Source of the DNA: Hymenobacter aranciens
GTDB taxonomy: Bacteria > Bacteroidota > Bacteroidia > Cytophagales > Hymenobacteraceae
Direction of reading: 5' to 3'
DNA: 64,000 bases
NCBI RefSeq assembly: GCF_030580865.1
Contig: NZ_JAUQSY010000008.1
Span: forward strand, 186,001 to 250,000
The translations under genes and the position numbers were made by a program. The notes below the pieces were generated by a model. It saw only the letters and a program-made list of their open reading frames with translations. It was not told the origin of the DNA and did no database searches. Positions within the stretch are counted from its first letter, which is position 1, and each line of letters starts with the position of its first letter. Shown piece by piece: positions 8,838 to 16,654 of the stretch.

Positions 8838-10244
8838 ATGCCCGAACGCCCTTACACCTATTACGATTTCACCCTCAGCCTCTGCCCGCAGTGCCTGCGC
8901 CGCATCGAGGCCAAAATCGTCTTTGAAGACGGGGCGGTGTACATGCTTAAGCGCTGCCCGGAGCACGGGCGGCAGCGGGTGCGTATTGCCACCGACATTG
9001 AGTATTACAAGAGCATCCGCAACTACGTGAAACCCAGCGAGACGCCCCGGCGCTTCAACATGGCCACGCACTACGGCTGCCCCTACGACTGCGGCCTCTG
9101 CACCGACCACGAGCAGCACTCCTGCCTCACGGTGGTGGAGGTCACGGACCGCTGCAACCTTACCTGCCCCACCTGCTACGCCGAAAGCAGCCCCACCCAC
9201 GGCCGCCACCGCACGCTGGAAGAAATCGAGGCGATGGTGGATTTGGTAGTGGCCAACGAAGGCGAGCCCGACGTAATACAAATCTCGGGCGGCGAGCCCA
9301 CGCTGCACCCGCAGTTCTGGGAAATCCTGGACATGTGCAAGCGCAAGCCCATCAAGCATTTGATGGTGAATACCAACGGCGTGCGCTTGGCGAAGGATGA
9401 GGCGTTTGTAGCGCGGCTGGCCACGTATGTCGGAGCGTTTGAGGTGTACCTGCAATTCGACTCATTCCGCGAGGAAGTGCTGCTGCAGATGCGCGGGCGC
9501 GACCTGCGCGACGTGCGCCTCAAAGCCCTGGAGCACCTCAATAAATACAACCTCAGCACCACGCTGGTAGTGACGCTGCAAAAGGGCCTGAACGATGACG
9601 AAATGGGCGACATCATTGACTTCGCCCTCAAGCAGCGCTGCGTGCGTGGCGTCACGTTTCAGCCCACGCAGGCCGCCGGACGGCTCGACAATTTCAACCC
9701 CGAAACCGACTCGTTTACGCTCACCGAAGTGCGGCAGGGAATAATTGACCAGAGCCCCGTTTTCACGGCCGAGGATTTATTACCGGTGCCCTGCAACCCC
9801 GACGCGCTGGCCATGGCCTACGCCCTGAAACTGGAGGGCGAAGTCTTCCCCCTCACTCGCTACGTGGACCCGGCCGATTTGCTCACCAACGCCGGCAATA
9901 CCATTGTGTATGAGCGCGACCCGCGCCTGCGCCAGCACATGCTCAAGCTCTTTAGCACCGCCAATACCGTGGATACGGTGGTGCCGGAAATAAATCAGCT
10001 GCTGTGCTGCCTGCCCCAGGTTTCGGCGCCCAATCTAAGCTACGAGAATTTATTTCGGATAATTATTCTGCAGTTCATGGACCCGTGGAATTTCGACGTG
10101 CGGGCGGTGAAGAAATCCTGCGTGCACATCGTGAGCAAGGATTTGAAAATAATTCCGTTTGAAACGATGAACATCTTTTACCGCGACCCCGAAAAAGTGG
10201 CGCGCCTGGAAGAATTACGTGCCGAACGCACGGGAATTATTTAG
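8838..10244 (+). CDS. Radical SAM protein, COG1964-like (MJ0619/Tes type)
   Basis: A 468-residue radical SAM enzyme. The [4Fe-4S] motif CxxxCxxC is C106, C110, C113 (RCNLTCPTC), with a GGE motif in ISGGEPTLHP. The N-terminal extension has extra Cys: CPQC (16-19), C40 in CPEHG, C81/C85/C88 and C96. The N-terminal zinc-ribbon-like part, GCPYDCGLC before the SAM motif and the long C-terminal domain resemble COG1964. One archaeal member (MJ0619) was first called a pterin methyltransferase and later tetraether lipid synthase. The bacterial substrate is unknown; a lipid is a guess. Confidence 0.8.
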   Translation: MPERPYTYYDFTLSLCPQCLRRIEAKIVFEDGAVYMLKRCPEHGRQRVRIATDIEYYKSIRNYVKPSETPRRFNMATHYGCPYDCGLCTDHEQHSCLTVVEVTDRCNLTCPTCYAESSPTHGRHRTLEEIEAMVDLVVANEGEPDVIQISGGEPTLHPQFWEILDMCKRKPIKHLMVNTNGVRLAKDEAFVARLATYVGAFEVYLQFDSFREEVLLQMRGRDLRDVRLKALEHLNKYNLSTTLVVTLQKGLNDDEMGDIIDFALKQRCVRGVTFQPTQAAGRLDNFNPETDSFTLTEVRQGIIDQSPVFTAEDLLPVPCNPDALAMAYALKLEGEVFPLTRYVDPADLLTNAGNTIVYERDPRLRQHMLKLFSTANTVDTVVPEINQLLCCLPQVSAPNLSYENLFRIIILQFMDPWNFDVRAVKKSCVHIVSKDLKIIPFETMNIFYRDPEKVARLEELRAERTGII

Positions 10245-10276
10245 CGTAGGGTAGAAACCTTGGACTTCAACCAGCT

Positions 10277-10549
10277 ATGATGGAACCGCAGCCTACTCCT
10301 CCCGAAAAGAAAAGCCCTACCTGGCCAATTGTCGTCAACCTGGCAATTCTGGTAATGAGCGTTATGGCACTGGGAACGGACGGCATCTTTGGTACCGTTG
10401 TCGCCCTAGTGGTCATCAACGTAATAGCTGCCGTTATTCTGGCGCTGTCGAAGGGCAAGATGCACTACGTGCTGGCTTTTATTCTGGCCTGCATGGTTAT
10501 TCTGTTGATTGGGCTGGGGATGTGCGCCCTGGCAATTATGGGAAATTAG
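10277..10549 (+). CDS. Small membrane protein
   Basis: A 90-residue protein with a short Pro-rich cytoplasmic N terminus and three hydrophobic helices (IVVNLAILVMSVMAL, TVVALVVINVIAAVILAL, VLAFILACMVILLIGLG). It resembles the next small membrane gene in its last helix (LLIGLGMC versus LLIGFGSC), so the two may be paralogues. I do not recognise a named family. Confidence 0.6.
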   Translation: MMEPQPTPPEKKSPTWPIVVNLAILVMSVMALGTDGIFGTVVALVVINVIAAVILALSKGKMHYVLAFILACMVILLIGLGMCALAIMGN

Positions 10550-10596
10550 CAGCAGAATACAAAAAGCTGTTGTAGCACATTTTTCATTAAAAATCT

Positions 10597-10881
10597 ATGT
10601 CTGAACAACCTGGCTTTGGCAAAATAGTCCGCAACAACCTGCTGTTGGTCGTGGCTGGAGCAGTCGTATTCGGCTTATTGGCCCGGCTGGCGAACCCAGC
10701 ATTCGCATTTCTGTTTATGCTTGGCTATCTGATTCTGGTACTTATCAATGTAGTGCTAGGCTTCAGCCATATTGGCCGGGGCGCAGCCGCTTATTTCGTG
10801 AGTGCGCTGCTGGTACTACTTATCGGCTTTGGCTCCTGCACGGGCATGTTTGCGCTGCTTGGAAGCGGCCCCGGCGTCTAA
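10597..10881 (+). CDS. Small membrane protein overlapping mutM 3' end
   Basis: A 94-residue protein with three or four hydrophobic helices and an LLIGFGSC motif shared with the preceding gene. Its last 66 bp overlap the 3' end of mutM on the other strand (10816-10881), a tail-to-tail overlap. Function unknown. Similarity to its neighbour supports it being real, although the C-terminal GSGPGV could be frame noise. Confidence 0.55.
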   Translation: MSEQPGFGKIVRNNLLLVVAGAVVFGLLARLANPAFAFLFMLGYLILVLINVVLGFSHIGRGAAAYFVSALLVLLIGFGSCTGMFALLGSGPGV

Positions 10882-11706
10882 GGCATCTGGCGCGGGCTGG
10901 CACTTGGGGCAGATGTAGGTGGCCCGGCCGCCCACATAATATTTCTCGATTTTTACCTTCGGGTGACGGGGGCAGAACTTGTGCGCCTCGGTGCCGGGCG
11001 TGGCCGAAGTGTCCCACTCACGGGCGTGAATGAGAAAGCTGGCCGGGAAGTCGCGGTAATTGGCTTCCTGCTTGATAGCCGTGGCCAGCACCAGCTGAAT
11101 GGCGCTGTGCAGGGCCTGAAATTCCTTATCGGACAGCGAGACGCCTAGCCGCTCGGGGTGGATTTTGGCTTGGAACAGCACTTCGTCCACAATCCAGTTG
11201 CCGAGGCCGGCAGTGATGCTTTGGTCGAGCAGCAGAGGCTTGAGCAGGGTTTTGCGGCGGCCGAGTTTCTGCTGCAGCTCGGCGGCGGTGATGTCGAGAG
11301 CATCGGGGCCGAGCTTTTTGGCCTGCTGGTAAGCAGCCACGCTATCGGCCAGGCGGATGCGGCCAAATTTGCGCGGGTCGATGAAGGCCAGGCGTAAGCC
11401 GGAATCTTCGAGGTGCAGAGCCACGCGGGTGAAGCGCGGGGCATCGGGGGCGTCGCGGTAGGCGCCCACATCGCCGGTCATGCCGAAGTGCAGCACCAGC
11501 ACCTGGCCATTATCAAGCTCGAGGAAGCAGTTTTTACCCAGGCGCTTGGTGCCTTTGATGGTGCGACCGGCCAGGGCTGAGCGGAGCTGGTCTGGCGGCG
11601 TAGCTAACACGTGCGCGTCGAGCACTTCTAGGGCGGTGATAGTCTGGCCGACGGCCAGCTCGTCGATGAAGCGGCGGTAGGTTTCGACCTCGGGTAATTC
11701 GGGCAT
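10816..11706 (-). CDS. mutM: Formamidopyrimidine-DNA glycosylase
   Basis: A 296-residue Fpg/MutM: base-excision repair of 8-oxoguanine and formamidopyrimidines. The mature N terminus PELPEVE supplies the Pro2 nucleophile and Glu3; a conserved Lys lies in GTKRLGKN. The H2TH region contains the family Asn (AGLGNWIVDEVLFQAKIHP). The C-terminal zinc finger reads CPRH...CPKC, so one of the four usual Cys ligands is His. A basic ~25-residue tail follows and overlaps the plus-strand membrane gene. In the nucleus-free cell it acts on DNA in the cytoplasm. Confidence 0.93.
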   Translation of the reverse strand: MPELPEVETYRRFIDELAVGQTITALEVLDAHVLATPPDQLRSALAGRTIKGTKRLGKNCFLELDNGQVLVLHFGMTGDVGAYRDAPDAPRFTRVALHLEDSGLRLAFIDPRKFGRIRLADSVAAYQQAKKLGPDALDITAAELQQKLGRRKTLLKPLLLDQSITAGLGNWIVDEVLFQAKIHPERLGVSLSDKEFQALHSAIQLVLATAIKQEANYRDFPASFLIHAREWDTSATPGTEAHKFCPRHPKVKIEKYYVGGRATYICPKCQPAPDALDAGAASKQRKHARAGAKADK

Positions 11707-11729
11707 CGGGGAGGAATTGGGGAAGAAAA

Positions 11730-11753
11730 AACGTCGGCGCTGGGGCCGACGTT
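11730..11753 (-). terminator. Rho-independent terminator
   Basis: Arms AACGTCGGC and GCCGACGTT. On the minus strand it is followed by TTTTTTCTTCC. It ends the M48-like gene just upstream in minus-strand terms. Confidence 0.75.
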
Positions 11754-11790
11754 CTTACGGAGTTTGTGGGAGCGCAAGCTAAAGTGGGCG

Positions 11791-12735
11791 CTACAATTGG
11801 TCGTGCAGCCGGGCGACGCGCTTACCAGATTTGTCGTACACGTCGCCGCGCTCGGTGATGAACAGGCGGCGCTGTTGGCTGTCAGTCAGCACAAAGGGAA
11901 AGGCTGGACTGCTAGTGCGGCTGAGGCGACCCACCACTTCGGCGCTGTCGGTATCGTCATTCACGCGCAGCACTTTCAGGGCGCTGGTGAGGTAGTAGCG
12001 CTGCTCGGGGTTGGCGCTGAAGGTAAGCTGGCCTACCAGCTTCACCGGCTCACCGGCCGAGTTTACGGCTACTACGTCGCCCGCGCTGGCTCCGCGCGTG
12101 GAGGCAGTGCGACGGTAAGCGGCGGGCTGGCGCTGGGCGGGCTCGGCGGCTATCACGGCGGGCTCGGCCGAGGGGGCGGCGCTGCGGGTGCTGGCTACAA
12201 TCTGAGCGTTAGCACGCTGCCAGCCCTGGCCGATGGCCGTCAGGCGCGGGGCGCGGGCGGGGTGGGTGCCGGAGGTGTGGTTGTCGGCCACGCTGGCCAT
12301 GGCGGCCTGGGCCTGGGCCAGGCTGGCGCCCATCTTGCGCAGCACGAAGCCGGAGAACTCGTCGGCTTCCAGCTCGTCGGCGGGCTGCGAGCCGCCGGCG
12401 CGCAGGGTGTGGCCGTTGAGGTGGTGGCCCATCTCGTGGGCCAGGATGCTGATGCCCGCCCAGTCGGTGTGGCCGGCGCGGTTCACGGAGGCCAGAAAAT
12501 CAGGATTATAGAGCAGGAAGCGTTTGCCATTGTACACCACGGCGGCGGCGTTGTCCACGTCGCGGGTGGCGCGCAGCTCGAAGCGGGCTTTCAGACCTAC
12601 CACGTCGGTGATTTCGCGAATCACATCGGTGGTGGCCGGGGCGGTTTGGGCGGTGGCCGGCTGGCTCAACAGCAAGGGCATGGCCAGCAGCAGGGGCGCC
12701 GTCAGGCGCAGGAAATAGCGGGACAGAAAAACCAT
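11791..12735 (-). CDS. Secreted M48-like zinc metallopeptidase
   Basis: A 314-residue exported protein. The start at 12735 gives a signal peptide (MVFLSRYFLRLTAPLLLAMP, cleavage near ATAQ). Zinc motif HEMGHHLNGH, with the third ligand Glu in ELEADEFSG, as in M48-family peptidases. A Ser/Thr/Ala-rich linker then leads to a small beta-rich C-terminal domain (YYLTSALKVLRVNDDT, FITERGDVYDKSGKRVARL). Probably a periplasmic or surface protease; its target is unknown. Confidence 0.85.
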   Translation of the reverse strand: MVFLSRYFLRLTAPLLLAMPLLLSQPATAQTAPATTDVIREITDVVGLKARFELRATRDVDNAAAVVYNGKRFLLYNPDFLASVNRAGHTDWAGISILAHEMGHHLNGHTLRAGGSQPADELEADEFSGFVLRKMGASLAQAQAAMASVADNHTSGTHPARAPRLTAIGQGWQRANAQIVASTRSAAPSAEPAVIAAEPAQRQPAAYRRTASTRGASAGDVVAVNSAGEPVKLVGQLTFSANPEQRYYLTSALKVLRVNDDTDSAEVVGRLSRTSSPAFPFVLTDSQQRRLFITERGDVYDKSGKRVARLHDQL

Positions 12736-13104
12736 GATAGCAAGACGTAAACAAGTGAGGCAACACGCGGCCGGCAGAATGACCGCAGGCAGGCTGGCCA
12801 AAGCCGGCCGGAAATAGCACTTAAGTAAGAGTCTTTCTACAATAGGTTTGCTAGTAATTCTGGCCCGTTGATTACTCTGAACGCGGCGGCGACGGTTTCA
12901 GTATTCAACTTTGGGGCCAAGGTTATAACGCGCTTCCCATCTTTATCTGCGCTGTAGAAACAACGATTTCCAAGTGCTTACCGTTCCCTGATTCGGCTAT
13001 CGAAAATCGGCTGTTTGGCTTACTTCTGCCAGGTCAGGCAGCACGCTAATCCGGCGCTGGTGAATAGCTTTACCTTCTAACCTCAAATTTCCTTTTTCTC
13101 AGAC
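12736..13104. other. Intergenic region between divergent genes
   Basis: A 369-bp non-coding stretch between the protease gene (minus) and the DUF2231-like gene (plus). It must hold both promoters, but I see no convincing -33/-7 pair, repeat or RNA structure. Confidence 0.5.
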
Positions 13105-13557
13105 ATGAACCCGGCTCACTTACACCTTATTTTCAATCATGTGCCCATCGTGGGCAGCTTTTTTGCGCTGGTGCTGCTGGGCGTGGGCCTGCTGCGCCGC
13201 AACGAAACCCTGACCCGCGCCGGGCTGGTGGCGGTGCTGGCGGCAGCCATTCTGTGCATCCCGGCGCAGCTCACCGGCGAGGGGGCCGAGGAAGTGATTG
13301 AAGACCGGCTGAATATCTCGCATCACCTCATCCACGAGCACGAAGAGGCGGCTGAACTAGGCTTCATGGCGCTGGAGCTTACCGGGGCACTGGCGCTGTT
13401 TGGGCTGTTGCTGCTGGGCCGCCGCTCGCCCAAAGCCACTCTGGTGGCGGGACTTACGTTGGCGGGCGCGGTAGTGAGCTTCGGGCTATTGGCGCAGGCA
13501 GGCAACCTGGGCGGCGAGATTTCGCACCCGGAAGTGCGCACGGTGAAGGCGGAGTAG
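13105..13557 (+). CDS. DUF2231-like membrane protein
   Basis: A 150-residue protein with four hydrophobic helices. It starts with HLHLIFNHVPIVGSFFAL, the typical first helix of DUF2231-like membrane proteins (sometimes annotated as putative heme- or redox-associated). A His/Glu-rich loop follows helix 2 (ISHHLIHEHEEAAELG) and could bind a metal or heme. It sits 39 bp before the MOSC gene. Function unknown. Confidence 0.78.
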   Translation: MNPAHLHLIFNHVPIVGSFFALVLLGVGLLRRNETLTRAGLVAVLAAAILCIPAQLTGEGAEEVIEDRLNISHHLIHEHEEAAELGFMALELTGALALFGLLLLGRRSPKATLVAGLTLAGAVVSFGLLAQAGNLGGEISHPEVRTVKAE

Positions 13558-13596
13558 CACTTGGTTTCGTACTACCCCCCAACCAATCAATATCCC

Positions 13597-14115
13597 ATGC
13601 CCTTTCCTTTTTTCGGCGACGACAAATCGACCATCGCCCGCTTGCTCAGCACCTTGCCCCAAACCGGACGGCTGGAATGGATTGGCCTGCGCCCGGCGCG
13701 GCGCGAAGCGCTGGTAGCGGTGCCCGAGGCAGAAATCCTGACCGACTCGCACCTGCTCGGCGACCACGCCCGGCCTAAGAAGGGCGGCAAGCGGCAGATT
13801 ACGCTTATTCAGCAGGAGCACCTGGCGGCGGTGGCCGGCTTCCTGGGGCTGGCTGAGCCGGTGGCACCGGAGCGATTGCGCCGCAACCTGGTTATCAGTG
13901 GCCTAAACCTGCTGGCGCTGAAGAACCGGCAGCTACGCATTGGCGACGAGGTGGTGCTGGACATCACCGGCGAGTGCCACCCCTGCTCGCGCATGGAAGA
14001 GGAGCTAGGGCCGGGCGGCTACAATGCCATGCGCGGCCACGGCGGCATCACGGCACACATTGCGCAGGGCGGCACCATTCGGGTGGGCGACGTGGTGCGG
14101 ATGTTGACAAATTAA
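13597..14115 (+). CDS. MOSC-domain protein
   Basis: A 172-residue protein; ATG 13597 is preferred over an upstream TTG at 13561. It has the MOSC fold, the C-terminal domain of molybdenum-cofactor sulfurases and of the YiiM/mARC group. Typical features are GDHARPKKGGKRQITLI, RRNLVISGLNL, and GECHPCSRMEEEL, where the first Cys is the conserved catalytic or Moco-binding residue. It probably handles molybdenum cofactor or sulfur transfer; the substrate is unknown. Confidence 0.85.
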   Translation: MPFPFFGDDKSTIARLLSTLPQTGRLEWIGLRPARREALVAVPEAEILTDSHLLGDHARPKKGGKRQITLIQQEHLAAVAGFLGLAEPVAPERLRRNLVISGLNLLALKNRQLRIGDEVVLDITGECHPCSRMEEELGPGGYNAMRGHGGITAHIAQGGTIRVGDVVRMLTN

Positions 14116-14137
14116 AGAATAGCAGAGCTAATCAGCA

Positions 14138-14165
14138 AGCCCCGGTTGCGAGCGCAGCCGGGGCT
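14138..14165 (+). terminator. Rho-independent terminator
   Basis: Arms AGCCCCGG and CCGGGGCT followed by TCTTC. It closes the DUF2231/MOSC unit. The next 200 bp up to 14370 hold only the presumed promoter of the surface-protein gene. Confidence 0.65.
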
Positions 14166-14370
14166 TCTTCGTGTGGCAGGAGCTGAACTGCTGCCCGAGC
14201 AGTCGCGGCTTGTACATTTTACAGTAAATGCGGGGTTCAAACCGTTTGTGATTGGCACTTTACGAAGTTACTGCAACATGTTTTTACTCTAAAGTCGTAT
14301 GCGGACAGGATGATTAGGCCACAGGCAAGTTAATGCCTGGGGTTGTTAATCTACTCTTTCTTTTCTACTT

Positions 14371-16443
14371 ATGAACAAACTTTTCACGTTGCCGCAACGC
14401 TTCCTACTACCGGAAAGCTGGCGGATACTACTGCTGCTGTTGGTGTTGGGCGCCAGCCCGGCCTGGGCCATGACTCCGCTGGCCAATGTGACGGTAGCTC
14501 CTAATACTACCCGGACCTTAAGTACTGGTCCGAATGCTTATTACCCCCAAGTAGTCGTTCAGAACCAGGGCCGGGCCATTGTCAACGACGAGGTATTCTT
14601 GCAGGACCTGGAAGTGTAGAGCGGCGGTACGCTGCAAGTGAACGTGAATGGCGTTTTGAATGGCTCGGTGTACCGTGACAACGGCACTGGCATTCCGGAC
14701 GAGTTGCGCACCACTTACCGGCTCCAGGCCGGCGCCATCCTGGAAATAGCGGGTACGCGGGGCGGGCTACCATTTCAGTATTTCACCACCTTCGGCATCG
14801 ACCAGGGGGTGAGTTACGTCTTCAACGGCACGGCCCCGCAATCGACTAACCCCGTGTTGCCGGGCTCGCCGCTGCAGTCGCTGCCCAGCATCATAACCAA
14901 TCTCACTATCAACAATCCTACTACCGTTACGCTGGCCGCACCCATCAGCGTAACCGGCGCTTTGCGGCTGCAAAACGGCGTATTCACCCTGGGCGGCCAG
15001 CGGCTGACGGTGATTTCGAACGCCCAGCGCACGGGTGCCATTCTGAATACCGGCGGCAGCCTAAGCGGCAATACCGTAACGGTGCAGCGCTACATCAGCC
15101 CCAGCCTGAATGCCGGGGTCGGTTACCGGCACTTTAGCTCGCCGGTGCAAAGCGCACCCATCAACGACCTGCGCACCAGCTCATTCACGCCGGTTGAGAA
15201 CGTGGCCTACAACAGCAACCCCAGCGTCACGCCGTTTCCGAACGTGTTTGCCTACAGCCAAAGCCGGGTGAGCAGCGGCAATACGGTGGCCGACTTCGAC
15301 CGAGGCTGGCTGTCGCCGGCCTCCACCACCGAGCCCATGCAGCCGGGCCAGGGCTACACCGTGAACATCAGCGGCGGCCAGGTGGTAGACTTCAACGGCG
15401 CGCCCAATGCCGGCACCGTGGTGGGCCAGGCCAGCTATGCGCGGGGCACCGGGCCGCAGGCGGGCTGGCATTTGCTGGGCAACCCCTACCCGAGCGCCAT
15501 CTCGTGGACCGCGCTACCCAAAACCGGCTTTGAGAATGCGGTGTACGTATTTCGCAGCAGCGGGCAATATACCGGGGTATACGCCAGCTACGTGAACGGC
15601 GTCAGCAACAACGGGGGCTCGGATACGCTGGCGCTGGGCCAGGGCTTTTTTGCCCGGGTGAGCACGCCCGGCGGCAGCGGCACCCTCAGCTTTGTGGATG
15701 CGGCGCGGGTGGTGCCGGCTACGCAGCCGGTGTTTGCCCGGCCCGAGGATGACGAGCGGCCTTTGCTGACGCTGGGTTTGCGCACCGGCAATGCCACCGC
15801 TACCAGCCTGCAAACCAGCATTTACTTTGAAAACGGCGCTACCAGTGGCTTTGATGCCGCTTTCGATGCCAGCGCCCTGCCCAGCTCCATCGGCCTGGGA
15901 CTGGGCACTGAAGTCGGCAATGAGCTGCTGGCCATTAACGGTCAGGCTAACCTGAACGGGAACGATGTGCTGCTGCCGCTGCGCATCACCGCCGCTGCTA
16001 CCGGTGCCTACTCGCTGACGGTGGATGCTTTGCGCAACCTACCGACCGCCTACCTGCGCGACGCCCAGACCGGTAGCTACACCGAACTGACGGCCACCAC
16101 CACCGTGCCGGTGCAGGCGGCTGCCGGCCGCTACGCCGTGCTCTTCACCACCCAAAACCGCGTGCTGGCTACGGCCCCGCAGGAGCTGGTGCAGCTTGCG
16201 ACTCTCTACCCTAACCCGGCTCACGGCACGGCCACGCTGGTGCTGCCCGCTGCTTTGCGCGGCGCCCAGGCTACGCAAGTGCAGGTGCTCGACAACCTCG
16301 GACGGCCGGTACTGAGCCGCTCACTGACGGCGGCCGGAGCAGGCACCCTGGAGCTGCCGCTGGGCCAGCTGGTGCCGGGCGTTTACACCGTGCAAGCCAG
16401 AACGGCCGTTGGGCTGGTGGCTAAAAAGCTGGTGGTGCAGTAG
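14371..16443 (+). pseudogene. T9SS surface protein interrupted by an in-frame TAG
   Basis: A 691-codon frame broken only by TAG at 14617-14619 (codon 83). The first part has a long N-region and signal peptide (LLLLLVLGASPAWA). The same frame resumes at once with SGGTLQVNVNG and runs to a complete T9SS type A sorting domain (LYPNPAHGTATLVL ... VAKKLVVQ). The middle holds the module shared with three neighbours (YRHFSSPV, NPYPS, SSGQYTG). A single C-to-T change from CAG would make the stop. Translation from an internal start would lack export signals. Alternatives are readthrough or sequence error. Confidence 0.75.
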
Positions 16444-16467
16444 CCAAATTCCGGTAGATATTATTCT

Positions 16468-16502
16468 AAAAAGGCCCCGGGCGTGCAGCACGGGGCCTTT
16501 TT
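16468..16502 (+). terminator. Rho-independent terminator
   Basis: Arms AAAAAGGCCCC and GGGGCCTTTTT, with a T tract on either strand. Confidence 0.8.
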
Positions 16503-16654
16503 GTCGTTTTGTGGCATCGTGCGCCAGCGTATAAGTTACACACTATTAATATTAAAAACCGGTTAAAAAACATCCAATCCGACCAGCTAACCCGTAGTTG
16601 GCAGCACTGAATTCACACAAGCTTCATCTTTTTCACTAACCCTCCTTTCACCAC

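Noticed and set aside
14617..14637. A frameshift splitting the 14371-16443 gene
   Set aside because: The two open parts are in the same frame and separated by one TAG, so a substitution, not an indel, explains the break. The same was checked for 8547 and 35793.
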